Below, piece by piece: positions 7,797 to 17,069 of a stretch of DNA of 64,000 bases; position 1 is the first letter of the stretch, and each line of letters begins with the position of its first letter. The notes under the pieces are model-generated. The model searched no databases, was not told where the DNA came from, and worked only from the letters and a program-made list of their open reading frames with translations. Origin of the DNA: Azorhizobium oxalatiphilum (GTDB lineage Bacteria; Pseudomonadota; Alphaproteobacteria; Rhizobiales; Xanthobacteraceae); contig NZ_BMCT01000006.1 in NCBI RefSeq assembly GCF_014635325.1, positions 248,001-312,000 of the forward strand, given 5' to 3'. The position numbers and the translations under genes are program-made.

Positions 7797-9170
7797 TCAC
7801 GCTTCCGCGGCGGCGCGGAAGGGATTTCCCGCCCGCGACCGGTCATAGACACAGCGCCCGGCCACATAGGTGGCGGTGATCGCCCGGTCGTCGCCGAGCG
7901 TCATCAGCGCGAACAACTGGTCGGCGATGTCGTCCGAGCGCCCGGTGCGCAGGGCCAGCAGGTCGGTGGCCTTCAGGTCGAGCACGCAGACATCCGCGTC
8001 ATAGCCCGGTGCCAATTGCCCCAGCCGGTGGTCGAGATGCAGGGCGTGGGCGCTGCCCAGCGTCGCCAGATAGAAGGCGCGCAGGGCATCGAGCTTGTGG
8101 CCGCTGAGGGCTGCCACCTTGTAGGCCCCGCCCATGGTGGCAAGCGGGGAAAAACTGGTGCCGGCGCCGATATCGGTGCCAAGGCCCACCCGTACCGGCC
8201 GGCGGGGTTCCATCGCCTCGAACAGGCGGAACAGGCCGGAGCCGAGGAACAGGTTCGAGGTCGGGCAATGGGCCAGCGCCGCGCCCGTCTCGTGGCAGGC
8301 GCAGAAATGGCGCTCCCTCAGATGCACCCCATGGCCGAACACGGCGCGGGGCCGCACCAGCCCGGCATGGGCATAGATGTCGAGATAGTCGGCGCGCTGC
8401 GGGAACAGGCCCTCGATCCAATCGACCTCGCGCAGGCTTTCCGCCAGATGGGTCTGGAGGAACAGGCCCTCATGCCGGTCGAGCAGATGGCCGGCGGCTT
8501 CCAATTGAGCCTCGGTGCAACTACCGGCAAAGCGGGGCGTGACCGCATAGAGCTGCCGGCCCTTGCCGTGCCAGCGGGCGATGAGGGCTTCGCTCTGGTC
8601 GATGCTCTCCGTCACGCTCTTGTCGAGAAGGGTCGGGGGCGCGTGGCGGTCCATGAGCACCTTGCCGGCGATCATCAGCGTGTCGAAGCGTGCGCTCTCC
8701 GCGAAGAAGGCCTCCACCGATTGCGGATGCACGGTGCAATAGACCATGGCCGTGGTGGTGCCGGCCTTCAGCAGTTCGCGCAGGAAAAGCTTCGCGATCC
8801 GCGCCGCATGGACGGGATCGGCGAACTTCTGTTCGGTCGGGAAGGTGGCTGTTTCCAGCCATTCCAGCAGGTCGCCGGCGAACGAGCCCACCATTTCCGT
8901 CTGCGGATAATGCACGTGCGTGTCAATGAAGCCGGCGCAGAGGATGGAGTCGGGAAACGCCCGAACCTCCATGCCCTCGGGCAGCGTCGGACGCAGACGG
9001 TCGTGCGGACCGAAGGCGGTGATGCGTCCGCTTTCCATCACCAGCAGAGCGTCGGGCTCATAGGTGAAGCACTCATCCGCCGGGGCGAGGAAGGGATTGC
9101 CCCGGAAGGAGATGGCGGCGGCGCGCAGGGCAACCGGGCGGGCTGTGTGCGGGCGCGGTGCCTCGCTCAC
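7797..9170 (-). CDS. guaD: Guanine deaminase
   Basis: A 457-residue metal-dependent amidohydrolase that converts guanine to xanthine plus ammonia. The family signature is present: GFIDTHVHYPQ (metal-binding H-x-H, near residue 84), LQTHLAES, FGHGVHLRE, HCPTSNLFLGSGLF and GLGTDIGAGTSFS, with the metal aspartate in GLGTD. Length matches bacterial GuaD (about 440). It begins with GTG, overlapping the stop of the upstream permease (GTGA), so it is co-translated with its likely substrate transporter. With the XdhD-like enzyme upstream it forms a guanine to xanthine to urate route. Confidence 0.93.
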   Translation of the reverse strand: MSEAPRPHTARPVALRAAAISFRGNPFLAPADECFTYEPDALLVMESGRITAFGPHDRLRPTLPEGMEVRAFPDSILCAGFIDTHVHYPQTEMVGSFAGDLLEWLETATFPTEQKFADPVHAARIAKLFLRELLKAGTTTAMVYCTVHPQSVEAFFAESARFDTLMIAGKVLMDRHAPPTLLDKSVTESIDQSEALIARWHGKGRQLYAVTPRFAGSCTEAQLEAAGHLLDRHEGLFLQTHLAESLREVDWIEGLFPQRADYLDIYAHAGLVRPRAVFGHGVHLRERHFCACHETGAALAHCPTSNLFLGSGLFRLFEAMEPRRPVRVGLGTDIGAGTSFSPLATMGGAYKVAALSGHKLDALRAFYLATLGSAHALHLDHRLGQLAPGYDADVCVLDLKATDLLALRTGRSDDIADQLFALMTLGDDRAITATYVAGRCVYDRSRAGNPFRAAAEA

Positions 9171-10465
9171 CCGGCGGAGCCTTCATAGGCATATTTGAAC
9201 AGGAAGATGGCGGCGATCAGCCAGACGATCCAGTTCACCTCCCGCGCCCGCCCAGTGCAGAGCTTGATGCCGGCATAGGAGATGAAGCCGAAGGCCACGC
9301 CATTGGCGATGGAATAGGTGAAGGGCATCATCAGCGCCGTGATGGCCGCCGGCACCACTTCGGTGATGTCGTCCCAATCCAGCTCGGTGAGGTCGCGCAG
9401 CATCAGGCAGGCGACGAAGAACAGGGCGGGCGCCGTGGCATAGGCCGGCACCGATCCGGCCAGCGGGGCGAAGAACAGGCAGCACAGGAACAGCACCGCA
9501 ACCGTCACCGCCACAAGGCCGGTGCGCCCGCCCTCCTGCACGCCGGAGGCGCTTTCGAGATAGGCGGTGGAACTGGAGGTGCCGAGCATGGAGCCGGCGA
9601 GGATGGAGGTGCTATCCGCCAGCAGCGCCTTGTTGAGGCGCTCCATCTTGCCGTCCTTCACGAGGCCGGCGCGGCGGGCGACGCCCATGAGCGTGCCGGT
9701 GGCGTCGAACAGCTCCACCAGGAAGAAGACCAGCACCACGTTGAGGATGCCGGCATGGAGCGCGCCCGGAATGTCGAGGGCGAACAGCGTCGGCGAGATG
9801 GAGGGCGGCAGCGAGACGAGGCTGGTCAGCGCATTGCCGGCGAAGACGAAGCTCAGCGCCGTTACCACCAGAATGCCGATGAGCAGGGCGCCCTTGATGC
9901 GCAGCACCGAGAGCACGGCCACCGCGAAGAAGCCCAGCACCGAGAGCACCACCGTGGGCTGGTGCAGATTGCCCAGCGTGACGAAGGTTGCAGGGCTTGC
10001 GGCGATGATGCCGGCGCTCTTCAGCGAGATGATCGCCAGAAACAGGCCGATGCCCACCGTGATGGCGATGCGGATGGAGTGGGGGATGCCATTGACGATG
10101 GCATCCCGGATGCGCAGCACCGTCACAAGCACGAAGCAGACGCCGGAGATGAAAACCGCGCCCAGCGCAATCTGCCATGTGTAGCCCATGCCGATGACGA
10201 CCACATAGGCGAAGTAGGCATTCAGCCCCATGCCGGGGGCGATGGCGATGGGATAGTTGGCATAGAGCCCCATGACGAGGCTGCCCAGCGCCGCGATGAG
10301 GCAGGTGGCCACGAATACCGAGCCATGGTCCATGCCCGCGTCGGCCAGGATCTTCGGATTGATGAAGATGATGTAGGCCATGGTGAGGAAAGTGGTGATC
10401 CCCGCCATGATCTCCGTACGCACGTTGGTGCCGTTTTCGCTTAGCTTGAACAGCCGCTCCAGCAT
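9167..10465 (-). CDS. AzgA-type purine permease (NCS2)
   Basis: A 432-residue inner-membrane permease of the NCS2 AzgA branch (E. coli AdeP/AdeQ, GhxP/GhxQ). It has 12-14 hydrophobic segments. Marker stretches are AGITTFLTMAYIIFINPKIL, PGMGLNAYFAY (TM3 binding region), FDATGTLMGVARRAGL and GTSSSTAYLESASGVQEGGRTG. These proteins are proton symporters for guanine/hypoxanthine or adenine. The 4-bp overlap with guanine deaminase makes guanine/hypoxanthine the better guess, as for ghxQ beside guaD in E. coli. It is divergent from a small unknown gene across 160 bp. Confidence 0.9.
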   Translation of the reverse strand: MLERLFKLSENGTNVRTEIMAGITTFLTMAYIIFINPKILADAGMDHGSVFVATCLIAALGSLVMGLYANYPIAIAPGMGLNAYFAYVVVIGMGYTWQIALGAVFISGVCFVLVTVLRIRDAIVNGIPHSIRIAITVGIGLFLAIISLKSAGIIAASPATFVTLGNLHQPTVVLSVLGFFAVAVLSVLRIKGALLIGILVVTALSFVFAGNALTSLVSLPPSISPTLFALDIPGALHAGILNVVLVFFLVELFDATGTLMGVARRAGLVKDGKMERLNKALLADSTSILAGSMLGTSSSTAYLESASGVQEGGRTGLVAVTVAVLFLCCLFFAPLAGSVPAYATAPALFFVACLMLRDLTELDWDDITEVVPAAITALMMPFTYSIANGVAFGFISYAGIKLCTGRAREVNWIVWLIAAIFLFKYAYEGSAG

Positions 10466-10625
10466 CAGCCCAATCCTCGTCCAGCAAATCCCTTACGCCT
10501 TATACACCGGCGCGCGGCGGCGGAAGCGGCCGCCCGCCGCACTATCGAACGGCCATCCCCCATTCTGACGACTCGCGTCCTTCCCCTCCCGATGATACCG
10601 TCCCGTCAGCTGAGGGGGTGGGGCC

Positions 10626-10940
10626 GTGAAGCTATGGGTGGGGATAGGGGCTGCCCTTGTTGTGGCAGGCGTCTTGAGCACGCAATTTGTCTCGGTTTTC
10701 GTGGTCAAGCCGGCGGAGGCGACGGCCGGGGGCCGCACGCTGCTAATCGGCCGGCTGAAGACCATGAGCTTCATCGACAGCGCGGATGCCTGGTGTGACC
10801 GCCAGCTCGGCCAGGTGAACACACCCTGCCGGGGCATGGTGATGGGGCGCATCAGCAATCAGGCAACGGTGCTCGCCGATCTGCGTTACTCGGCGTCCCT
10901 CTACGACTTCAGCACCGGCGGAAAGACCTACGGCAAGTAG
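10626..10940 (+). CDS. Small exported or membrane-anchored protein of unknown function
   Basis: 104 residues. The N-terminus (MKLWVGIGAALVVAGVLSTQFV) is an uncleaved signal anchor or signal peptide. The remaining polar part has two cysteines (AWCDRQ, TPCRG) that could form a disulfide. The GTG start is preceded by a G-rich stretch (GAGGGGGTGGGGCC) that can act as a ribosome binding site. GC-rich third positions support coding. The last 13 bp overlap the convergent end of the xdhD-like gene. I recognise no family; it is probably a lineage-restricted gene. Confidence 0.55.
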   Translation: MKLWVGIGAALVVAGVLSTQFVSVFVVKPAEATAGGRTLLIGRLKTMSFIDSADAWCDRQLGQVNTPCRGMVMGRISNQATVLADLRYSASLYDFSTGGKTYGK

Positions 10941-13669
10941 GACCGTTCCTTCTCGCCTCTTGCTGCGGTCAGTGCCTTGAACACCTTGTCGCGCGCAAAC
11001 GGCGTGGCGGTGATACGCACGCCCGTGGCGTTACGAATGGCATTGCCCAGCGCTGCCGCCACCGGGTTGAACGGGCTCTCGCTCATGGACTTGGCGCCGA
11101 ACGGGCCAAGCCGGTCATAGGTGTCGGCGAACAGCACCTCAGTCTTCGGCACATCGGCGAAAGCGGGGATGTGATAGTGGCGGAAAGCCGGGTTCACCAC
11201 CGCGCCCGTCGCGTCGATCAGGATCTCCTCGTACAGCGCAGCGCCCAGCGCCTGCGCCACGCCGCCCTCCACCTGCCCGCGGCACTGCATGGGGTTCATC
11301 ACCCGCCCCGCATCCGCCGCCTGCACGCTCTTCAGGATGCGGACCTCGCCGGTGTCCGTGTTCACCGCCACGGAGAAGCCGTGCACGTTGAAGGCCACCG
11401 AGCGCGGCGAGCCATGCGACCAGCCCTCAGTGGAAAGCTCTGTGCCCGCCGCCTCTGCCGCACCGGCGATCTCGGCCAGGGACAGCATGTGCCCGCCGGG
11501 CAGGGTGACGCTCTCTGCCATGAGCCGGCAGTCATCAGGCCGAACACCAGCCTCTCCCGCCGCAAGGGCGCGGATGGCGTCCGCCAGCTTTGTCGCCGCG
11601 TCGAGGCTTGCCCGGCCCGCCACCACGATGCCGGTGGAGCCATAGGCGCCGGTGTCGTGCTCCACGGCGTCGGTGTCGGAGGTGACGAGGCGGATGGCCT
11701 CGGGCCGTGTCCCCAGCGCCTCGGCCGCGATCTGGGCATGCACCGTGTGGCTGCCGTTGCCGAACTCCACCGTGCCCACTGCCAGCTCATAGGCGCCGTC
11801 AGGCAGGAGGCGCATGCGGGCATGGGCGTGGTGGCCGCGCGGGGGGATGGTGTCGATCATCGCCAGCGCCATGCCTTGCCCGGTCCGCCAGTGCGGCCCT
11901 TCGGGTGGCGGCTCGCCGGGTGCTACCAGCGCTGCTTTCACAAGGTCGAGGCACTGGTCGAGTCCGTAGGAGCCGTACTCCACGTCGTGAGGGTGCGGGC
12001 TCCAGGCGATCATGGGATCGCCCGGCACCACCACATTGCGGCGGCGGAGCGTGAAGGGATCGAGCCCGAGCTTCGAAGCCAGACCGTCCATGGCGGTCTC
12101 GATGGCGAAGATGGTCTGCGAGAGCCCATAGCCCCGGAAGGCGCCGGAGGGCAGCGTGTGGGTATAGACCGCCGCGCCCGTCACCTTCTTGTTCGGGCAG
12201 CGATAGACCTGCACCGACTCGTTGCAGCCGTGGAACAGCGTGCCGCTGCCATGATTGCCATAAGCCCCGGTGTTGGAGAGCACGTCCATCTCGAATGCGG
12301 TGAGCGTGCCGTCCGCCTTCGCCCCCAGCCGCACCTTGATGCGCATGGGGTGGCGGGTGGTGGAGACGGCGAACTGCTCTTCCCGCGTCAGCTCCAGTTG
12401 CACCGGCCGGCCGGTCTTCAGCACCGCCAGGGCGACGATGTCCTCCACCAGCATTTCCTGCTTGGCGCCGAAGCCGCCGCCCACCCGCCCGGTGAGCACG
12501 CGCACCTTCTCGCGCGGCAGGTCGAAGATGCGGGCGAGCGCATCGCGGGTGAGGAAGGGCACCTGCGTGGAAGCGCGCACCACCAGCCGCCCGGCCTCAT
12601 CCAGCCAGCCGATGGCGCAATGGGTTTCCAGATGGGCGTGTTGGACGCGCTGGGAGGAGACGGTCTCCTCATGCACCACGTCCGCATCGGCAAAGCCGCC
12701 GGCCACGCTGCCCACCTCGCCGGAGAAGGCGACGAGGAGGTTGCAGGCGGGATCGGCGATCCGGCTCTCCGGCCCCTTGTCGCCATGGACGCGGGGGGCA
12801 TCGGGCGTGCGCGCCGCCTCCGGATCCAGCACGGCGGGCAGCACCTCGTAATCGACCACGATCCGCCGGCAGCCCTCCTCGGCGGCGGCGGGCGTCTCGG
12901 CGATGACGGCGGCGATGCGCTGGCCCACATGGCGCACCACGGCGTCGAGCACGCGGGTGTCGTCCGCATCGTCGGTGGCGATCTCGTGCCGGGCGGAGGA
13001 ATAGAGGGTTTCGGGCGCATCGTGATGGGTGAGCACGGCGATGACGCCGGGCACCGCCTGCGCAGCCATGGTGTCGATGGCGCGGATGCGGGCATGGGCG
13101 TGGGGGCCGCGCAGCAGCTTCATGTGGGTGAGGCCGGGCACGGCCACGTCCAGCGTGTAGCGCGCCTCCCCCGTCACCACCGCCCGACCAGCGGGAGCGC
13201 CGTGGCTGTGGCCGCAGGCACCGCCGTGTTCGGCGTGCGAAACCCCGGCCACGGCGTCCGCAATGGCGCGATAGCCGGTGCAACGGCACAGATTGCCCTT
13301 CAGCGCGGCGGGCAGATCCTGCCTCTGCGCCTGATTGAGCGCGGACACGGTGAGGATGGCCCCGGCGGTGCAGAAGCCGCACTGGAACCCCTGCGCATCC
13401 AGAAACGCCTGCTGCACCGGGTGCAGCGTGTCGCCGTCCGCCAGCCCCTCGATGGTGGTGATGCTCTTGCCCTCCGCGCGGAAGGCGGGGGTGATGCAGC
13501 TATGCACGGGGGTGCCGTCCACCAGCACGGTGCAGGCGCCGCAATCACCCACGTCGCAGCCGCGCTTCACGCCCAGCGCGCCCAACTCCCGCAGCAGAGT
13601 GCGCAGGCACTGGCCGGGGCGCGGATCGGCTTCCAGCACTGCGCCGTTGAGGGTCAGGCACAGGCTCAT
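10928..13669 (-). CDS. xdhD: XdhD-like [2Fe-2S]/molybdopterin fusion subunit of (hypo)xanthine oxidoreductase
   Basis: A 913-residue xanthine-dehydrogenase-family protein with the iron-sulfur and molybdenum subunits in one chain. The plant-type ferredoxin cysteines (GCDVGDCGACTV ... HSC, about residues 40-62) and the second [2Fe-2S] cluster (QCGFCTAG, about 100; CRCTGY, about 133) come first. The aldehyde-oxidase/xanthine-dehydrogenase Mo domain runs from about 165 to the end, with GRVGGGFGAKQE and the C-terminal FGAKSMSESP, whose glutamate matches the catalytic base. There is no FAD domain; that is the upstream gene, whose stop overlaps this ATG. The fusion order, length and neighbours match E. 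coli XdhD (about 956 residues). Likely reaction: hypoxanthine/xanthine hydroxylation towards urate. Substrate assignment rests on context. Confidence 0.85.
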   Translation of the reverse strand: MSLCLTLNGAVLEADPRPGQCLRTLLRELGALGVKRGCDVGDCGACTVLVDGTPVHSCITPAFRAEGKSITTIEGLADGDTLHPVQQAFLDAQGFQCGFCTAGAILTVSALNQAQRQDLPAALKGNLCRCTGYRAIADAVAGVSHAEHGGACGHSHGAPAGRAVVTGEARYTLDVAVPGLTHMKLLRGPHAHARIRAIDTMAAQAVPGVIAVLTHHDAPETLYSSARHEIATDDADDTRVLDAVVRHVGQRIAAVIAETPAAAEEGCRRIVVDYEVLPAVLDPEAARTPDAPRVHGDKGPESRIADPACNLLVAFSGEVGSVAGGFADADVVHEETVSSQRVQHAHLETHCAIGWLDEAGRLVVRASTQVPFLTRDALARIFDLPREKVRVLTGRVGGGFGAKQEMLVEDIVALAVLKTGRPVQLELTREEQFAVSTTRHPMRIKVRLGAKADGTLTAFEMDVLSNTGAYGNHGSGTLFHGCNESVQVYRCPNKKVTGAAVYTHTLPSGAFRGYGLSQTIFAIETAMDGLASKLGLDPFTLRRRNVVVPGDPMIAWSPHPHDVEYGSYGLDQCLDLVKAALVAPGEPPPEGPHWRTGQGMALAMIDTIPPRGHHAHARMRLLPDGAYELAVGTVEFGNGSHTVHAQIAAEALGTRPEAIRLVTSDTDAVEHDTGAYGSTGIVVAGRASLDAATKLADAIRALAAGEAGVRPDDCRLMAESVTLPGGHMLSLAEIAGAAEAAGTELSTEGWSHGSPRSVAFNVHGFSVAVNTDTGEVRILKSVQAADAGRVMNPMQCRGQVEGGVAQALGAALYEEILIDATGAVVNPAFRHYHIPAFADVPKTEVLFADTYDRLGPFGAKSMSESPFNPVAAALGNAIRNATGVRITATPFARDKVFKALTAARGEKERSYLP

Positions 13670-14490
13670 GGCGCGCTCTCCCCCAACAGTTCGCTGCGGA
13701 TTTGCTGCGCAAAAAGACGGGTCAGATGGCGCCGCCACGCCGGGTCGCCATGGACGTCGTCATAATAGCCGTCGGGTGGGATCGCCTCTTCCAACACGGC
13801 ATCCAGCGCCGCCGCATCCGGCATGCCGGTGAAGGCCAGATGCACCGGGCGCGGGGTGGCGGCGGTGATGGTGAGCGCGAAGCCGTCCTCCACCAGCGTG
13901 CCCACCAGCAGAGCGGCGTTGCGGCCGAGGTCGTTGAGCGCCATGCGCCGCAGCGCCCAGCGGCGGCCAAGGGCTTCCGTGGACAGAAAAATGCTGCGCA
14001 GCATTTCGCCCGGCGCCAGCACCGTCTGCTGCGGCCCGAGGATGAAATCCGCCGCCGCCACCTGCCGCTCCCCGCCCTCCGCAGGCCAGAGCGTCAGCGT
14101 GGCGTCGAGCGCCACCACCAGCGCCGCCATGGGGGCGGCGGGCAAGGCGGTGCAGAGGTTGCCGCCGATGGTCGCCGCGTTGCGCACCTTGAAGGCGCCA
14201 TAGAGCGCGTGGCAGCAGGCGGTGATCAGGTCGCCCGCCTGCGCCCCTGCCGGCAGCGGCGCCTCTTCCAGTTGCGCCAGCGTGCAGGTGGCGGCGATCT
14301 CCAGCCCCTCGGGGGTGAGCGTCAGGGCCGGCCAGTCGAGGGACGCAAGGTCGATGAGGCGGGTGCGGTCCGGATCCGGTGCCGCGAACAGCACTGTGCC
14401 GCCGGCCAGAAACGCATCCCCCGCACGCCATGGCCCGATCTCCGCGCGGGAGCGGGGCCGATGCAGCGCGGTGATGGTGTTGAGATCCAT
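13666..14490 (-). CDS. FAD-binding subunit of the XdhD-like oxidoreductase (YgfM-like)
   Basis: A 274-residue FAD-binding domain of the molybdopterin dehydrogenase type. The dinucleotide loop FLAGGTVLF (about residue 28) and the second FAD loop RNAATIGGNLCTALPAAP (about 104-121) are clear, followed by the CO-dehydrogenase-flavoprotein C-terminal domain. It would pass electrons from the Fe-S/Mo chain to NAD+ or quinone. It is the first gene of the four-gene purine set, with ATGA overlap to the xdhD-like gene, and corresponds to E. coli ygfM. Confidence 0.87.
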   Translation of the reverse strand: MDLNTITALHRPRSRAEIGPWRAGDAFLAGGTVLFAAPDPDRTRLIDLASLDWPALTLTPEGLEIAATCTLAQLEEAPLPAGAQAGDLITACCHALYGAFKVRNAATIGGNLCTALPAAPMAALVVALDATLTLWPAEGGERQVAAADFILGPQQTVLAPGEMLRSIFLSTEALGRRWALRRMALNDLGRNAALLVGTLVEDGFALTITAATPRPVHLAFTGMPDAAALDAVLEEAIPPDGYYDDVHGDPAWRRHLTRLFAQQIRSELLGESAP

Positions 14491-14583
14491 GCCTCTCCCG
14501 ACGAAACCCGACCGGGGCGAATCTGTCCCCCGGCCTCAGTCTCTAGCGTTTCCATTCCGCTACGAAAGAAGCAAGACGCGCGC

Positions 14584-16017
14584 CTATCCCAGCTTAAGCC
14601 GGCGGCGGAGCGCCGGGGGCAGTTCCTCGGGGTCGATCTTCGGCAGCAGTTTGAGGCGGATCGCGAGGAAACCGATCAGCGGCAGGATTACCACCCCGGC
14701 CAGCGGCAGGGCCAGCGGCGGAATGGTGAGCGTCGCGAGCGCGGTCAGCGCAAGCGCGAGGCCGGTGATGATGCCGAGCCGCCCGAAGCGATAGGGAATG
14801 CGTGCATAGCGGATGGACACGGCATAGGTGATGAGCACCCGCACCGTCTGGGCGATCAGGGTGGCGGTGATGGCGCCCGCCACGCCGTGCTTCGGGATCA
14901 GCGCAAAATAGAGCGCGATGGCGATGCCGGCGCCGATCAGATTGATGATCAGCGGGGCAAACCCGTCCCGGCGCAGATAGAGGCCGATCTCGATGAGGCT
15001 GCCGGTTTCCTGAATGGCGTAATTGAGCGCGATGAAGGCGATGAAGACGGTGGCGCCCCAATAGGCCTCCCGCGTCAGCACATGCACCGCGAACGGCCCG
15101 CCCAGCGCCACCGTCACCATGGCGCCGAGCACGATGAGATAGCCGAGCGAGATGATGTCGGCGCTGCGCTCCGCGCCATTCTCCTCCTTCAGCACCATGA
15201 AGCGCTTGGGGAACCACCACATGTGGAAGGGCTGCAGCAGCACGGCGGTGAGCGCGCCGAGACGCCCGGCCACGCCATAGAGCGCGATGTCCTGGGGCGT
15301 CACATTGGCCGCCAGCACCCAGCGGTCATAGGAGCCGAGTACGAAGGCGGCCAGCGCCGAGAGCAGCAGCGGGCCGCAATAGATGATCATTTCCCGCCAG
15401 CGCACGAAGCGCAGCGAGATGCCGCAGTCGCGGATCAGATAGAGCACCATGGCCCCGCCCTGCAGCAGGGCCGCCGTGCAGGAGGCGATCAGCACGCCCT
15501 CCACGCCGAAGCCGGTCGCCAGCAAAGTGGCGGAGAGCGCGGCCTGAAACAGCGCCCGGCTCAGACTCATGATGAGGAAGGTCTTCGCCGCGCCCCGGAT
15601 CCGCATCCAGGTGAGGCCGACGCCGAGCACGCCTTCGAGGCAGATGGCGCCCAGCAGAAGCAGGAATTCGGTGCGCGTCACCGGCTCGGGCAGCAGGCCG
15701 ATCACCGGGGCGGAGAAGATCGCCCCCAGCGCCACCAGCACGCCGCACACGAGAAGGGCGAGGCCGGCATATTCGGCGCACACCGCCTTGCGCGCGTCCC
15801 AGCTTTCCACCTCGCCCACGAAGCGGGAGAGGGCGGCGGGCAGGGCGAGGCCGAACAGCAGCGCACCCACGTCGATGAAGGAGAGCAGAACTTCCAGCCG
15901 GCCGTATTCGGCGCTGGAGAGGAAGTAGGTGTTCACGGGGAGCATGACGAGGCCGATGGCCCGCAGCACCACCAGTCCCACCGTGTAATAGAGCGTCTCG
16001 CGTATGGCGCCGGCCAC
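14584..16017 (-). CDS. Wzx-like polysaccharide flippase (MOP superfamily)
   Basis: A 477-residue membrane protein with about 12-14 TM helices of the polysaccharide_synt/MATE-like superfamily. It opens GAIRETLYYTVGLVVLRAIGLVMLPVNTYFLSSAEYGRLEVL, typical of O-antigen/exopolysaccharide flippases. It has a mid-protein SYDRWVLAANVTPQDIALYGVAGRLG and a short cytoplasmic tail. Wzx proteins flip undecaprenyl-linked repeat units to the periplasm. The start is a GTG with GGGAGAG about 7 bp upstream. It is separated from the exopolysaccharide module by the purine genes, yet is the only flippase in the window and is a natural candidate to serve it. That link is inferred. Confidence 0.83.
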   Translation of the reverse strand: MAGAIRETLYYTVGLVVLRAIGLVMLPVNTYFLSSAEYGRLEVLLSFIDVGALLFGLALPAALSRFVGEVESWDARKAVCAEYAGLALLVCGVLVALGAIFSAPVIGLLPEPVTRTEFLLLLGAICLEGVLGVGLTWMRIRGAAKTFLIMSLSRALFQAALSATLLATGFGVEGVLIASCTAALLQGGAMVLYLIRDCGISLRFVRWREMIIYCGPLLLSALAAFVLGSYDRWVLAANVTPQDIALYGVAGRLGALTAVLLQPFHMWWFPKRFMVLKEENGAERSADIISLGYLIVLGAMVTVALGGPFAVHVLTREAYWGATVFIAFIALNYAIQETGSLIEIGLYLRRDGFAPLIINLIGAGIAIALYFALIPKHGVAGAITATLIAQTVRVLITYAVSIRYARIPYRFGRLGIITGLALALTALATLTIPPLALPLAGVVILPLIGFLAIRLKLLPKIDPEELPPALRRRLKLG

Positions 16018-16190
16018 TCAACTCTCCCGCTGTGCGCCTTTCAGGGATCGCCCATCCGGGGGCCGAAGTCCATGCCGACCCCTCCCATCCCGGACCCATC
16101 TGCGCGCCCCGTGCGGCCCTGACGCGCGCAACAAGCCTTTGCGTCGGCGCCCGTCACCCGCTACAGGTCGCGGGTTTTCCGTGGGTTCCC

Positions 16191-17045
16191 ATGACTGACG
16201 CACCACAGACCCCATCCCTCGCGGACCTTCGCGCCGAGATCGACCGCATTGATGAGGCGATGCATCGCCTGCTCATGGAGCGGAGCGCGATCATCGACAC
16301 GCTCGTGCAGGTCAAGCGCAGCGCGGCCAATCCGGAAGGATCGGCCTTCCGGCCCGCCCGCGAGGCCTCGATGATGCGCGACCTGGTGAAGCGCCACGAA
16401 GGCCTGCTGCCGCTCGACACGGTGGAGAGCATCTGGCGCGTCATCATCTCCACCTTCACCTATGTGCAGTCGCCCTACGCGGTGCATGCGGACCTCTCCG
16501 TGGGCGAGCCGCTGATGCGCGACAGCGCGCGCTTCCACTTCGGCTTCACCACCCCGTTCACGCCGCACATGGGCGCGCGGGCGGTGGTGGATGCGGTGGC
16601 CGCCTCCAAGGGCGATCTCGGTCTCCTGCCCGCCGCCATGGTGCCGGGCGCCGATCCGTGGTGGACCGCGCTGGAGCCGGCCAAGGCCCCGAAGATCATC
16701 GCCCGCCTGCCGTTCGTGGACCGCGCCGACCATCCCGCCGGCCTGCCGGTGTTCGTGGTGTCCCACCCCATCGCGGACGCCGCCGTCACCGAGGTGTCGG
16801 TGTTCAGCGTGCGCGTGTCCGGCTGGAGCGCCCGTTCCGCCGCCGCCGTCTCGGCGCTGGCCGAGGTGCTGGCGGTCTCCGACGGCGCACTGGATGGCGC
16901 GGCTTTGCTGGTCTCCGTGCCCGATGCCGGCACGCGGACGGCGGTCGAGGACGCCCTGCGCCAGAGCGGCGCCAGCGTCCGGTCCTTCATTTCCGTGGGG
17001 AGCCATGCCGCCCCCTATCGCATCGGCATGGACAGCGCGGGCTGA
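16191..17045 (+). CDS. Chorismate mutase (AroQ domain) with degenerate prephenate-dehydratase-like tail
   Basis: 284 residues. About residues 8-90 are an AroQ chorismate mutase: LADLRAEIDRIDEAMHRLLMERSAII, VKR, then RPAREASMMRDLV and ESIWRVIIS, as in PheA proteins. The remaining 190 residues have short stretches like a prephenate dehydratase core (KGDLGLLPAAM, followed by a WW pair) but lack the catalytic TRF motif and any clear ACT domain. So it probably makes prephenate only. The ATG at 16191 begins just before the CM helix. It is followed 24 bp later by hisC and then tyrA, forming a phenylalanine/tyrosine operon. Confidence 0.83.
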   Translation: MTDAPQTPSLADLRAEIDRIDEAMHRLLMERSAIIDTLVQVKRSAANPEGSAFRPAREASMMRDLVKRHEGLLPLDTVESIWRVIISTFTYVQSPYAVHADLSVGEPLMRDSARFHFGFTTPFTPHMGARAVVDAVAASKGDLGLLPAAMVPGADPWWTALEPAKAPKIIARLPFVDRADHPAGLPVFVVSHPIADAAVTEVSVFSVRVSGWSARSAAAVSALAEVLAVSDGALDGAALLVSVPDAGTRTAVEDALRQSGASVRSFISVGSHAAPYRIGMDSAG

Positions 17046-17069
17046 AGGCCCGTCCTGATGGAGTTAGGT

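Noticed and set aside
10466-10625. Possible purine riboswitch upstream of the permease
   Set aside because: I could not find the conserved three-way-junction sequence features; only GC-rich short hairpins are seen.
11171-13765. 864-codon + strand frame opposite the xdhD-like gene
   Set aside because: The minus strand has both Fe-S cluster motifs and the Mo domain; the + frame is an antisense artefact of high GC.
13702-16122. 806-codon + strand frame across the FAD subunit and flippase
   Set aside because: It spans two well-supported minus-strand genes and their gap, and its product is Arg/Gln/His-rich with no family features.
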